Origin: Nocardiopsis gilva YIM 90087
GTDB taxonomy: Bacteria > Actinomycetota > Actinomycetes > Streptosporangiales > Streptosporangiaceae
DNA: 64,000 nucleotides
Assembly: GCF_002263495.1 (NCBI RefSeq)
Contig: NZ_CP022753.1
Span: 1,240,001-1,304,000 of the forward strand
Direction: 5' to 3'
The notes under the pieces were generated by a model. The model had not been told where the DNA came from. It did not search any database and was given only the letters and a program-made list of their open reading frames with translations. Within the stretch, counting starts at the first letter, position 1; every line of letters starts with the position of its first letter. Below are positions 33,687 to 42,493 of this stretch, piece by piece. The translations under genes and the position numbers were made by a program.

Positions 33687-33941
33687 CGGCGCGGACCCGA
33701 CGCGTATCCACCGCCGACAAGGCGGACGACGGACGACGGACGACGGACACTCCCCGGCACGACACGCTCGTCGCTACCGAACGGCACGGCCGTTCACTTG
33801 GACGCGCCCGGCGGCCACCGCGGGACCGTGGGTCAGGACTACCTACCCGTTCTTACCCGGACCTCGGTGCCTCCTCTGCCCGGCCGCCGGGCGCCTACAT
33901 TGGATTGTGACGAACACCTCCTTGCGATAGTGATGGGATGA

Positions 33942-33962
33942 ATCCCCGCAGGCAGGGGATTA
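33942..33962. repeat. Solitary hairpin
   Basis: AATCCCC and GGGGATT pair around GCAGGCA. No T-run follows, so a terminator is doubtful. It could be a relic of an IS200/IS605-type end. Confidence 0.4.
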
Positions 33963-33971
33963 CTGAACCTA

Positions 33972-33996
33972 TGGTCTAGACCAGCTGTCCAGACCA
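33972..33996. promoter_or_regulatory. DasR-like (dre) operator pair upstream of pckG
   Basis: TGGTCTAGACCA (33972-33983) matches the 12-bp core of the DasR responsive element exactly. CTGTCCAGACCA (33985-33996) matches it at 9 of 12 positions right next to it. The pair lies 61-86 bp before the pckG start, a typical repressor position. Confidence 0.6.
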
Positions 33997-34057
33997 ACTG
34001 GCCTGGAAGGCTGCGCTTCAACGATGATGCGGACCTGTCCATCCCAAAGGAGTCGTT

Positions 34058-35872
34058 GTGACCGACAGTGTTGCCGAAATCGGACTTCCACCCACTGACC
34101 ACCGGGAACTCATCGACTGGGTCCGCGAGGTCGCAGCCCTGGCCAAGCCGAAGAACGTCGTCTGGTGCGACGGTTCCGACGAGGAGTGGGAGCGGCTGAC
34201 CGGTCTACTCGTCGAGAGTGGGACGTTCGTCAGGCTCAACCCTGAGCTCCGACCCAACAGTTTCTACTGCCGGTCCGACCCGAGCGACGTGGCCCGGGTC
34301 GAGGACCGCACCTTCATCTGCTCAGAGCGGGAGAAGGACGCGGGACCGACCAACAACTGGATCGCGCCGGACGAGATGCGCGCCACGTTCTCCGAGATCT
34401 TCGACGGCTGCATGCGCGGCCGCACCATGTACGTGGTCCCGTTCTGCATGGGCCCGCTCGGCGGCGAGATCTCCCAGCTCGGCGTGGAGATCACCGACTC
34501 CGCCTACGTCGCGGTCTCGATGCGGATCATGGCCCGCATGGGTACCCCGGCCCTGCGCCTGATCGAGGAGCGCGGCTCCTTCGTCAAGGCCGTGCACTCG
34601 GTGGGCGCCCCGCTGGAGCCGGGCCAGGACGATGTGCCGTGGCCGTGCAACGACACCAAGTACATCTCGCACTTTCCGGAGACCCGGGAGATCTGGTCCT
34701 ACGGTTCCGGCTACGGCGGCAACGCCCTGCTCGGCAAGAAGTGCTACGCCCTGCGCATCGCCTCGGTGATGGCGCGCGACGAGGGCTGGATGGCCGAGCA
34801 CATGCTCATCCTCAAGGTCACCCCGCCCGAGGGGGAGGCCCGCTACATCGCCGCCGCGTTCCCGAGCGCGTGCGGCAAGACCAACCTCGCCATGCTGCAG
34901 CCGACCATCCCCGGATGGAAGGTCGAGACGGTCGGCGACGACATCGCTTGGATGCGCTTCGGCGCCGACGGCCGCCTCCGCGCGATCAACCCCGAGGCCG
35001 GGTTCTTCGGCGTCGCGCCCGGCACCGGTGAGTCGACCAACGCCAACGCGGTCGCCACCCTGTGGGGCAACAGCATCTTCACCAACGTCGCGCTCATCGA
35101 CGACGGCGACGTCTGGTGGGAGGGCCTCACCGAGGAGCCGCCCGCCCACCTGATCGACTGGAAGGGCCGCGACTGGACGCCCGACTCCGACGAACCCGCC
35201 GCCCACCCCAACGCCCGGTTCACCACTCCAGCGGGGCAGGCCCCGACCATCGCGGGTGAGTGGGAGGACCCGGCCGGAGTACCGATCTCGGCCATCCTCT
35301 TCGGCGGCCGCCGCGCCACCGCGGTCCCGCTCGTCACCGAGTCGTTCAACTGGCAGCACGGCGTCTTCATGGGCGCCAACGTCGCCTCGGAGAAGACCGC
35401 GGCCGCCGAAGGCAAGGTCGGTGAACTGCGCCGCGACCCGTTCGCCATGCTGCCCTTCTGCGGCTACAACATGGGCGACTACTTCGGCCACTGGCTGGAC
35501 ATCGGCCGCATGACCGACACCGAGAAGCTGCCCCGCATCTTCTACGTCAACTGGTTCCGCAAGGGCGACGACGGCCGCTTCGTGTGGCCGGGCTTCGGCG
35601 AGAACTGCCGCGTCCTGAAGTGGATCGTCGAACGCCTCAACGGAACGGCCGACGCCTCCGAAACACCGATCGGCCTGGTCCCCAGTGAGGACGGCATCGA
35701 CACCGACGGCCTGGACCTCAGCGCCGAGGACCTGAAATTCGTGCTCTCCGTCGACCGCGAAACCTGGCGCGAGGAAACCGAGCTCATGCCCGAGTTCTTC
35801 AAATCCTTCGGCGACCAGCTCCCGTCGGAACTGTGGGACGAGTACAACGCCCTGCACAACCGCCTCGGCTAG
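34058..35872 (+). CDS. pckG: Phosphoenolpyruvate carboxykinase (GTP)
   Basis: A 604-residue GTP-type PEPCK of usual length. It has the P-loop with the reactive Cys ([13 protein letters not shown] near residue 270), the metal-site [12 protein letters not shown], the oxaloacetate-site region [19 protein letters not shown] near residue 130 and the nucleotide-site [18 protein letters not shown]. It makes PEP from oxaloacetate for gluconeogenesis. AAAGGAG lies 6 nt before the GTG. It is monocistronic, behind a DasR-like operator, which would tie gluconeogenesis to amino-sugar supply. That regulatory link is inferred from the site alone. Confidence 0.95.
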   Translation: MTDSVAEIGLPPTDHRELIDWVREVAALAKPKNVVWCDGSDEEWERLTGLLVESGTFVRLNPELRPNSFYCRSDPSDVARVEDRTFICSEREKDAGPTNNWIAPDEMRATFSEIFDGCMRGRTMYVVPFCMGPLGGEISQLGVEITDSAYVAVSMRIMARMGTPALRLIEERGSFVKAVHSVGAPLEPGQDDVPWPCNDTKYISHFPETREIWSYGSGYGGNALLGKKCYALRIASVMARDEGWMAEHMLILKVTPPEGEARYIAAAFPSACGKTNLAMLQPTIPGWKVETVGDDIAWMRFGADGRLRAINPEAGFFGVAPGTGESTNANAVATLWGNSIFTNVALIDDGDVWWEGLTEEPPAHLIDWKGRDWTPDSDEPAAHPNARFTTPAGQAPTIAGEWEDPAGVPISAILFGGRRATAVPLVTESFNWQHGVFMGANVASEKTAAAEGKVGELRRDPFAMLPFCGYNMGDYFGHWLDIGRMTDTEKLPRIFYVNWFRKGDDGRFVWPGFGENCRVLKWIVERLNGTADASETPIGLVPSEDGIDTDGLDLSAEDLKFVLSVDRETWREETELMPEFFKSFGDQLPSELWDEYNALHNRLG

Positions 35873-35957
35873 GCCACCGGCCGACCACGAGGTCCAATTC
35901 ACGGGGAGGCGCCCTCCAGGGGTGGGGGCCTCCCCGCACGTTCGAACGATGAGCGGT

Positions 35958-36419
35958 TCACCGCCGGGGCGACGTCCCGGCGGAAACGCGGTCCATCGCC
36001 GACGACAGCCGCTCCAGTGCCTCCAGCACCCGGGCGAACTCCTCGTCGCCGAGTTCGTCGGCCAGGCGTTCGGCCAGATCGCGGTGGGCCGGGCCGATGC
36101 GGCGGATCGCCTCGCGGCCCTGGTCGGTGGGGTGTAGCAGTTTGGCTCGGCTGTGGGCCGGGTTCGGCGCGTACTCTGCGAGTCCTTGGTCGACGAGCAG
36201 GTCGGCGATGCGCTGGACGCTCTGGCGGGTGATGCCCATGGCCCGTGCGATCCCCGACACCGGCAGCGGCTCGTGCAGGACCGCGCCGAGGACCTGCCAG
36301 CGTGCGGCGGTCAGGCCCGCGGGGCGGGCCATCCGTTCCGACACGTCGAGGAACTGGCCGTTGAGGCGGAACACGGAGAGTGCGGTGCCGCTCAGCAGGC
36401 GGGCGGCGTCGTCCGTCAC
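35958..36419 (-). CDS. MarR-family transcriptional regulator
   Basis: A 153-residue winged-helix regulator: dimerisation helix LSVFRLNGQFLDVSERM, recognition-helix region MGITRQSVQRIADLLVDQGLAEYAPN and wing/Arg region HSRAKLLHPTDQGREAIRRI. GTG 36419 follows GAAGGAGACCC. The frame open to 36635 runs through a mobile-element end and is not used. It follows the DJ-1/PfpI-like gene on the same strand, but an ORF-less element of about 315 bp separates the two. It is the likely reader of the tandem operators upstream of the DJ-1-like gene. Confidence 0.85.
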   Translation of the reverse strand: MTDDAARLLSGTALSVFRLNGQFLDVSERMARPAGLTAARWQVLGAVLHEPLPVSGIARAMGITRQSVQRIADLLVDQGLAEYAPNPAHSRAKLLHPTDQGREAIRRIGPAHRDLAERLADELGDEEFARVLEALERLSSAMDRVSAGTSPRR

Positions 36420-36429
36420 CGGGTCTCCT

Positions 36430-36745
36430 TCGAGGATGCCCCCGGCTTCAGCCGGGGAGGAATCGAACCCCTGCGGAGTAGGGCAAGAACGGGGTTTCAC
36501 TTCCAAGGGCGAAATACCGCCCACGTGATCGGGTAAGCGGCTAAGGTATACCGCGTGCGTTGCGAGAACCAAGCGCGTACACCGTGCCGGTCGAGAACCA
36601 AGAGGGCACAGGACTACCAAGCTTTGCCGTATCAAACCGGGCAGGTTCCGTCCCGGCTGGTGTTGAGGGATTACGACCTTTCCGGTTGCTGACCTGTGGG
36701 GCTTCCTGAGCCAGGAATCCCCCTGCTTTAGCTGGGGGAGGGTTC
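36430..36745 (-). mobile_element. ORF-less IS200/IS605-like element (PATE/MITE)
   Basis: This 316-bp stretch between two genes has hairpins at both edges: CCCCGGCT-TC-AGCCGGGG (36436-36454) and CCCCC-T-GCT-TT-AGC-T-GGGGG (36719-36738). Read on the minus strand, the order is a G/C hairpin plus a small CTGGCTCAGG hairpin at one end and a CCCCGGCTGAAGCCGGGG end. That is the architecture of the IscB element at 28.1-29.8 kb. It contains no transposase or nuclease gene, so it would be mobilised in trans. Confidence 0.6.
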
Positions 36746-37397
36746 AATGCCCCTGCTCCCCGTCCCGGGCGCTGTGCCCGGCCGCCGCGAACTCCGCGTA
36801 GGCGCTCGCGTCTCCAGTGGCGAAGAGGCGGTACCAGGCGTCGAGCACCTCGGGCTCGTGGGTGTCCAGCCTGTCGAGGATCTCGCGGGCGAACGCGACC
36901 GGGGCGGTCGGCCCGGCGGTGGTCAGGTTTCCGTCGGTCACCGCGTCCTCCTCCCGATAGTGCTCGGCGCCCGCGTACCCGGTGGCCGCGAGGTAGCCGT
37001 CGGCGGCGCTCGTGTGGTCGCGGTCGTCGAGCAGGCCCTCACGGGCGAGCCCTGCTGTCGCGCCGCAGATGGCGGCGACGGGCGCACCCGCCGCGAGAAA
37101 GGCGCGGGCCTTCCGCGCGAACGGGGCCAGGCGGGCCGGGTCGGCGTCCCAGGTCGCGGCGCCGGGAAGGATCAGCATCCGGCTGTCGGCGGGGCCGAGG
37201 TCCGCCACGGGGATGTCCGGCACGAGGCGGACTCCGCCCATGGTCACCACGGGCTCGCGGGTCAGGCCCACCGTCACGACGTCGAACCCGCCGGGCTCGC
37301 GGTGCGACGCCCCGTTGCGCAGGTGCGCGATGGCGTGCCCGGCCTCCCAGTCGGCGAGGGTGTCGTAGACGGCCATGTGGACGGTTCCTTTACTCAT
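36744..37397 (-). CDS. DJ-1/PfpI-type glutamine amidotransferase-like protein
   Basis: A 217-residue class I amidotransferase-like protein of the DJ-1/PfpI/YdeA group. The nucleophile-elbow Cys is in VAAICGATAGLAREGLL near residue 108. The opening strand VHMAVYDTLADWEAG carries the conserved Asp/Glu, and the C-terminal helix is DAWYRLFAT. Such proteins act as deglycases, chaperones or stress proteins. The stop codon lies inside the edge of the ORF-less element, so the very C-terminus may have been altered by the insertion. The transcript seems leaderless: a perfect -35 TTGACA and -10 CAGAAT sit right before the ATG and overlap two operators. Confidence 0.8.
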   Translation of the reverse strand: MSKGTVHMAVYDTLADWEAGHAIAHLRNGASHREPGGFDVVTVGLTREPVVTMGGVRLVPDIPVADLGPADSRMLILPGAATWDADPARLAPFARKARAFLAAGAPVAAICGATAGLAREGLLDDRDHTSAADGYLAATGYAGAEHYREEDAVTDGNLTTAGPTAPVAFAREILDRLDTHEPEVLDAWYRLFATGDASAYAEFAAAGHSARDGEQGH

Positions 37398-37432
37398 GAC
37401 AGTATTCTGTCGTCTCGACAGTATGTTGTCAA
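37398..37432 (-). promoter_or_regulatory. Promoter with two tandem palindromic operators
   Basis: GACAGTATTCTGTC (37398-37411, perfect 5-4-5 palindrome) and GACAGTATGTTGTC (37417-37430) are spaced 19 bp apart. On the minus strand -35 TTGACA (37432-37427) and, after 17 nt, -10 CAGAAT (37409-37404) overlap them. A repressor bound here would block the promoter directly. The downstream MarR-family regulator is the best candidate. Confidence 0.65.
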
Positions 37433-37612
37433 TCGATCGAGTTGCGGAGGGGCGTGGAGATCACGTAGCGTCGCGATCTCCAGTGCTGGACCGACCGAGG
37501 AGGTGAGACCCGTTAACGCTTGTCAGGCCGGGTGCTCCCACCTCACGGCCGTGCGGTCGGATCCGACATAGGCGACCGACGGGAGTGCCCACAGGCATCC
37601 TGAAAGGTATCC

Positions 37613-38428
37613 ATGTCGGCTTTTCCTGCTTTCCCCTCGTCCTGCGTCCGATCCGACATCGTCGGCCGCCTCCGGGCCGCCGGCTGTGTCTTCGCCGAAG
37701 ACGAGGCGGAACTGATCACCTCCACGGCACCGACGTCGGCCGACGTCGAGGCCATGGTCGAACGGCGCGTCGCCGGATTCCCCCTCGAACACGTCCTTGG
37801 CTGGGCGGAATTCTGTGACCTGCGGTTCGCGGTCGATCCCCGGGTGTTCGTCCCCCGTCGCCGTACCGAGTTCCTTGTCGGGCAGGCCGCGGCCCTTGCT
37901 CCGTCGCGTGCCGTGGTCCTCGACCTGTGCTGCGGCTCGGGCGCCGTAGGCGCGGCCGTGGGCCGCGACCCGTCGGTGGCGTCGATCGAGTTGCACGCCA
38001 CCGATATCGACCCCGCTGCCGTGCGGTGTGCCCGCCGCAACGTCGACGCTGTCGGTGGCCAGGTGTACGAGGGCGACCTCTATGCGCCGCTGCCCGCGAC
38101 GCTGCGGGACCGTGTCGACATCCTGGTGGCCATCGTCCCCTACGTGCCCAGCGGTGAGGTCGGCCTGCTGCCCAGAGAGGCCCGCATCCACGAGTCCCGC
38201 GTGGCGCTCGACGGCGGCGGCGACGGGTTGGACATCCTGCGGCGGGTGGCCGAGGCGGCGCCGCTGTGGTTGGCGCCCGGGGGCCACCTGTTGGTCGAGA
38301 CGAGTGAGCGCCAGGCTCCATCGGCCGCCGACATCGTCGACCAGAGCGGACTGGTCCCGCGCGTGGCCAGGTCCGAGGAGCTGGAGGCCACCGTTGTCCT
38401 GGGAACTCGGCCCGGGCCGATGCGGTAG
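37613..38428 (+). CDS. PrmC/HemK-like putative protein N5-glutamine methyltransferase
   Basis: A 271-residue class I methyltransferase with a PrmC-type N-terminal helical region. Motif I is VVLDLCCGSGAVGAAV near residue 102 and the SAM acidic strand is ATDIDPAAVRCARRN. The usual (N/D)PPY or NVPY substrate-amide motif reads IVPYVP, so the key Asn is missing and N5-glutamine activity is doubtful. AAAGG precedes the ATG. It is divergent from the DJ-1-like gene and convergent on the MpaB-like gene. Confidence 0.75.
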   Translation: MSAFPAFPSSCVRSDIVGRLRAAGCVFAEDEAELITSTAPTSADVEAMVERRVAGFPLEHVLGWAEFCDLRFAVDPRVFVPRRRTEFLVGQAAALAPSRAVVLDLCCGSGAVGAAVGRDPSVASIELHATDIDPAAVRCARRNVDAVGGQVYEGDLYAPLPATLRDRVDILVAIVPYVPSGEVGLLPREARIHESRVALDGGGDGLDILRRVAEAAPLWLAPGGHLLVETSERQAPSAADIVDQSGLVPRVARSEELEATVVLGTRPGPMR

Positions 38429-38459
38429 CCGTGGCGCGCCCCTCGCGTTCCGGTGTTCC

Positions 38460-39281
38460 CTACCGTGCGCGCGTCGTCCGCTTGGGCCGCCGGTAGAGCC
38501 GGTTGCGCCTGGCCTGGCGGCGCATATCCCACAGGTAGCCGCGCATCGGGAGGGTTCGGACCATCACGGGAAGGCGGGGGTAGACCGCGCGCAGGACGGC
38601 GAAGAGCCGGTCGAACCTGCGCTGCTGCCGCGCGCTCCAGGCCAGGCCGAGCTGCTCGCGGATGCGCGGCGGCAGGAGCCCCGCCGCCAGGAAGCACTGC
38701 AGCCGGACGAGCGGCCGGAGGAGCGGGTTGGCCGGTGCGAACAGGGAGCGGGTGATCGCCCGGGCGGAGTCGTCGACCTCGATCGACGCGATCATTCGCG
38801 CCCAGTAGGCGTCGAACTCGGCGCGGGTCGACGGCCAGGTCTCCCGCGGGCACCCGAGCGAGGTGGCGAAGATCGACGCCTGCCGGTACGCCTCGTCCTT
38901 CTCCTCCGCGGCGAGCGGGCCGAACGCCAGCTCGTAGAGCCGCGTGCCCGAGTCATAGAGGGTGGCGGCGACCCACAGCTGGAGATCCGGGTCGAGGGCG
39001 TCGTAGCCGGGGCCGTTGACCTTCGTGTGCATGGCCCGGACGATCCGGGCGACGCGTTCGGCCTCCTCCCGGGTGCCGAAGACCTGCCCGTAGACGAAGG
39101 TCAGCGTGCCCCGCAGCCGGTTGACCGGGCGGGACGCGAAGTCGCTGTGCTCGTGTACGCCCCGGCCCACGGCGGGGTGGGCGACCTGCATGAGGATCGC
39201 GTACCCGGCTCCGCCGAGGACGACGGCCTCGCGGTTGATCCGCCGGATCGGCGCGTCCTCCCGGAACAGACCTGTAGCCAT
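38460..39281 (-). CDS. MpaB-like (DUF2236) oxygenase-family protein
   Basis: The 273-residue protein shows the DUF2236/MpaB hallmarks: a glycine-rich start REAVVLGGAGYAILMQVAHPAVGRGVHEHSDF with conserved His, LRGTLTFVYGQVFGTREEAERVARIVRAMHTKV, and LWVAATLYDSGTRLYELAF. Related proteins are heme-dependent oxygenases or latex-clearing-type enzymes. The substrate here is unknown. The C-terminus is strongly basic (RRQARRNRLYRRPKRTTRAR). ATG 39281 opens the conserved region. Convergent with the PrmC-like gene across a 30-nt gap. Confidence 0.8.
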   Translation of the reverse strand: MATGLFREDAPIRRINREAVVLGGAGYAILMQVAHPAVGRGVHEHSDFASRPVNRLRGTLTFVYGQVFGTREEAERVARIVRAMHTKVNGPGYDALDPDLQLWVAATLYDSGTRLYELAFGPLAAEEKDEAYRQASIFATSLGCPRETWPSTRAEFDAYWARMIASIEVDDSARAITRSLFAPANPLLRPLVRLQCFLAAGLLPPRIREQLGLAWSARQQRRFDRLFAVLRAVYPRLPVMVRTLPMRGYLWDMRRQARRNRLYRRPKRTTRAR

Positions 39282-39606
39282 GGGTCAAGCTTAGAACTCC
39301 GCCTCCGTGGTGAGCCTCATGAGGTGTGAGGTATCGAGTGTCGTCCAACCGCACTTCACTGGCGATTTTCTGTTGTTTGTCGCATTCGGCGAATTCAAGA
39401 CCGTTTTTCGTCGAGGCCATTGAGAAAAAGGTGGAGCCAGGGGGTGGTGGGATGATGGGTAATATATGCGGTTTCAGGTTTGTCACAAATCGCCTTTATG
39501 TCTTATCTGTGTCGCCGGTGCGATGTTCTGCTGTCCGGTATTACGACCGGTCGGAGTAGGCGCGATCCGCTCATCTCTGGAATCGGCTATGCGAAGGATG
39601 GGAACC
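39282..39606. other. AT-richer divergent region, MpaB-like gene / peptide-binding protein gene
   Basis: No gene is seen in these 325 nt, which have markedly lower GC than the flanks. TAATAT at 39460-39465 is a possible -10 for the transporter operon, without a good -35. The 47 codons in frame before the chosen start show no signal-peptide character. Confidence 0.4.
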
Positions 39607-41370
39607 GTGCTCAAGCGAAAATCGGTGACCGGACTTGCCGCGGTGCTGACCGCCGCGGCGATGGTGGCCACCGCATGTACCGGCGGCAATGGCGGCGACG
39701 GTGCGGTCCGCGGGTGGGAGGACTGCTCGGAGAAACCGAACACGTGTAACAGTGGTGAGCGCGCCGAGGGAGGCGAGATCACCTGGATGGTGAATTCGGT
39801 TCCCGGTGCTTGGAGCGCGATATCACCCGAGGGCGGCAGCGTCTACACCGTGCAGATGCTCTCCGGTGTGCTGCCCTATGTCGGGCAGTGGGCGCCCGAC
39901 GGCGAGACGTACGAATACAACATGGACCTGCTCGCCGAGGAACCGGAACTCTTGAGCGAGGACCCCTTCAGCTTCCAGTTCAAGCTCCGCCCCGAAGCGG
40001 TGTGGGACGACGGCACCCCCATCACCGCCGACGACTTCGAGGTCACCTGGAAGATGGCGACCAGTCCCGGTGAGGGCCACTGCGACGGCTGCACCTCGCG
40101 CTCGCCCGAGAAGTACGACAACGTCGAGAAGGTCGAGGGCACCGACGACGGCAAGACGGTCACGGTCACCCTGAAGGAGGGCAAGGCCGACGCCGAGTGG
40201 TTCGGTTTCCTCGACGTCCACGGCATCTCCGGCGGCCTGCACCCCGCGCACCTCGCCGAGGAGCAGGGTCTCGACGTCGACGACCCCAAGGACCTCGGGG
40301 AGTACTTCGAGTGGCTGCACGGTACGCGGCCCGACTACTCCGGCGGCCCCTACAAGATCGTCGAGGGCGACCTGGAGAACCAGGTCATCAAGGAGCCCAA
40401 CGAGAACTACTACGGCGAGACCAAGCCGACACTCGACAAGGTCATCGTCCGCTTCATCCAGGACGAGAGCACCTGGGTCCCCGCCCTGACCAACGGGGAG
40501 ATCGACGGCGGCAACCCGGCCCAGTACAACGCCGACATCATCGAGCAGATCAAGGGCATGGGCACGACCTACTTCGACATCGGCCCGGGGCCGAGCTGGG
40601 AGCACATCGACCTCAACACCGAGAACAAGTGGCTGAAGGACGTCGAGCTGCGCCGCGCCATCTTCACGGCCATCGACGTCAACGAGATCGCCGAGCGGAA
40701 CTTCGGCGCCGGTTTCCCCGACTTCAAGGTCAAGACCAACCACATCTTCAGCGCGGACAGCCCGTATCACAAGGACGTCATCTCCGAGACCGGGCAGGGC
40801 AGCGGCGACGTCGAGGCGGCCGAGAAGATCCTCACCGACGCCGGGTACGAGCTCGACGGCGACACACTCACCAAGGACGGCGAGAAGGTCGGGCCGTTCC
40901 GACTGCGCGCGACCGACACGGTCACCCGCAGCACCTCCATGCAGATCATCCAGTCCCAGCTGTCCGACATCGGCGTCACGACCAACATCGAGGTGACCGA
41001 CGACCTCGGCGCCATGCTCGGCGGCCAGGACTACGACATCGCGCAGTTCGGGTGGAGCGGTGACCCCTTCTTCACCTCCAGCCCGGCGCAGTACTGGCAC
41101 AGTGAGAGCGGCAGCAACTTCGGCAACTACTCCAACGAGAAGGTCGACGAGCTCGCGGAGAAGGTGCAGACCGCGACCACCCTGGACGAGGCCGCCGAGT
41201 ACGCCAACCAGGCCGCCGCGCTCGTCGTCCAGGACGCCTACGTGCTGCCCATCCTGCACGAGCCGAACTACGCCTTCGTCAACGAGGGATTCACCAACAT
41301 CCGCGACAACCGGCAGTCCAGCAACCGCGCCCTGTACAACATCGGGGCCTGGGGGCAGGTGGCCGAGTAG
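39607..41370 (+). CDS. Oligopeptide/dipeptide ABC transporter substrate-binding lipoprotein
   Basis: A 587-residue family 5 solute-binding protein (SBP_bac_5). It has a lipoprotein signal peptide with lipobox ATAC near residue 24, then typical segments LLAEEPELLSEDPFSFQFKLRPEAVWDDGTPITADDFEVTW, LRRAIFTAIDVNEIAE and VVQDAYVLPILHEPNYAF. It captures peptides outside the membrane for the permease pair encoded just downstream. GTG 39607 is chosen because AAGGA lies 8 nt upstream and the signal peptide starts at once. ATG 39589 and 39598 are alternatives. It is the first gene of a four-gene importer operon. Confidence 0.88.
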   Translation: MLKRKSVTGLAAVLTAAAMVATACTGGNGGDGAVRGWEDCSEKPNTCNSGERAEGGEITWMVNSVPGAWSAISPEGGSVYTVQMLSGVLPYVGQWAPDGETYEYNMDLLAEEPELLSEDPFSFQFKLRPEAVWDDGTPITADDFEVTWKMATSPGEGHCDGCTSRSPEKYDNVEKVEGTDDGKTVTVTLKEGKADAEWFGFLDVHGISGGLHPAHLAEEQGLDVDDPKDLGEYFEWLHGTRPDYSGGPYKIVEGDLENQVIKEPNENYYGETKPTLDKVIVRFIQDESTWVPALTNGEIDGGNPAQYNADIIEQIKGMGTTYFDIGPGPSWEHIDLNTENKWLKDVELRRAIFTAIDVNEIAERNFGAGFPDFKVKTNHIFSADSPYHKDVISETGQGSGDVEAAEKILTDAGYELDGDTLTKDGEKVGPFRLRATDTVTRSTSMQIIQSQLSDIGVTTNIEVTDDLGAMLGGQDYDIAQFGWSGDPFFTSSPAQYWHSESGSNFGNYSNEKVDELAEKVQTATTLDEAAEYANQAAALVVQDAYVLPILHEPNYAFVNEGFTNIRDNRQSSNRALYNIGAWGQVAE

Positions 41371-41482
41371 CGGTCCGTCGCCGTCCGTCGGCGCTGTACC
41401 CGCCTGCGACACGGCCGGGCCCGGTCACCCCGACACCCCGGGCCCGGCCGCCCTCCCGGCGACCCCGTGAAGGGACCACCCC

Positions 41483-42493
41483 ATGCTCGTCTACACCGTG
41501 CGGCGGCTCCTGGGCACGATCCCCGTCCTCCTCGCGGCCTCCCTTCTGTCCTTCCTGCTCATCGACGTATCCGGAGATCCCCTGGCCGACCTGCTCATCC
41601 AGCAGCCCCCGCCCGCGCCCGAGGTGATCGAGATGGAGCGGGAACGCCTCTACCTCGACCGCAGCATGCCCGAGCGCTACGTTCTGTGGCTGACCGGCAT
41701 CGGCGGCAACGGCGACATCGGCCTGCTGCAGGGCAAGTTCGGACCGTCCGTGCAGGGCCCGCACTACGACATCGGCGAGCACATCGCGGAGCGGCTCGCC
41801 ACCACGGCGCGCCTGGTCACCGTGGCGGTGCTGCTGGCCCTCGGGCTGGCCGTCCTCTCGGGCGTCATCAGCGCGATGCGCCAGTACTCCAAGATCGACT
41901 ACACCCTCACCTTCATCGGCTTCCTCGCGCTCGCCATGCCGACCTTCTGGCTGGCCGCACTGGTCAAGGAGGCCGGGGTGTGGGCCAACCAGCAGGCCGG
42001 CGTACGGCTCTTCGCCACCATCGGCGCCTCGTCGCCCGACACCCGCGACTTCACGCCCCTCGAACACCTGAGTGACGCCGCCGCGCACCTCGTGCTGCCG
42101 ACCCTCGCCCTGATGCTGACGGGCTACGCGGCCTGGAGCCGCTACCAGCGCACCTCCATGCTGGAGGTGCTCAACAGCGACTACGTGCGACTCGCGCGCG
42201 CCAAGGGCCTGACCAACCGGGTGGTGATGCGCCGCCACGCGCTGCGCACCGCGCTCATTCCGCTGACCACCGTGGCGGCGGTGACCATCGCCGGGATCAT
42301 CGACGGGGTCGTCCTCACCGAGACCGTCTTCCAATGGCGCGGCCTGGGCGACTTCTTCGTCCAGGCGATCAAGCACAGCGACTCCTATGCCCTGATGGGG
42401 TGGCTGATGCTGAGCGGCGTCATCGTCATCACCGCCAACCTCGTCGCCGACCTCCTCTACGCCGTTCTCGACCCGAGGATCCGCTATGAGTGA
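41483..42493 (+). CDS. DppB-like ABC transporter permease
   Basis: The 336-residue permease has six transmembrane helices. The N-terminal helix YTVRRLLGTIPVLLAASLLSFLLID is typical of the DppB/OppB type, and the EAA loop reads DYVRLARAKGLTNRVVMRRHALRTALIP. It forms the pore together with the next gene product. AAGGGACC lies 9 nt before the ATG. The end overlaps the second permease start by 8 nt. Confidence 0.9.
   Translation: MLVYTVRRLLGTIPVLLAASLLSFLLIDVSGDPLADLLIQQPPPAPEVIEMERERLYLDRSMPERYVLWLTGIGGNGDIGLLQGKFGPSVQGPHYDIGEHIAERLATTARLVTVAVLLALGLAVLSGVISAMRQYSKIDYTLTFIGFLALAMPTFWLAALVKEAGVWANQQAGVRLFATIGASSPDTRDFTPLEHLSDAAAHLVLPTLALMLTGYAAWSRYQRTSMLEVLNSDYVRLARAKGLTNRVVMRRHALRTALIPLTTVAAVTIAGIIDGVVLTETVFQWRGLGDFFVQAIKHSDSYALMGWLMLSGVIVITANLVADLLYAVLDPRIRYE

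Larger units (their letters stand above)
33687..34057. other. Intergenic region upstream of pckG
   Basis: No gene is seen in these 371 nt. They hold three and a half copies of a 7-bp tandem repeat (GGACGAC, 33724-33748), a 7-bp-stem hairpin (33942-33962) and the DasR-like operator pair (33972-33996). Confidence 0.45.

Noticed and set aside
33724-33748. 7-bp tandem repeat GGACGAC as a possible CRISPR or VNTR
   Set aside because: Only three and a half short copies without spacers; simple slippage is enough to explain it.
36455-36480. tRNA-like T-arm (GGAATCGAACCCC) near the ORF-less element
   Set aside because: No anticodon arm or acceptor stem can be drawn around it.
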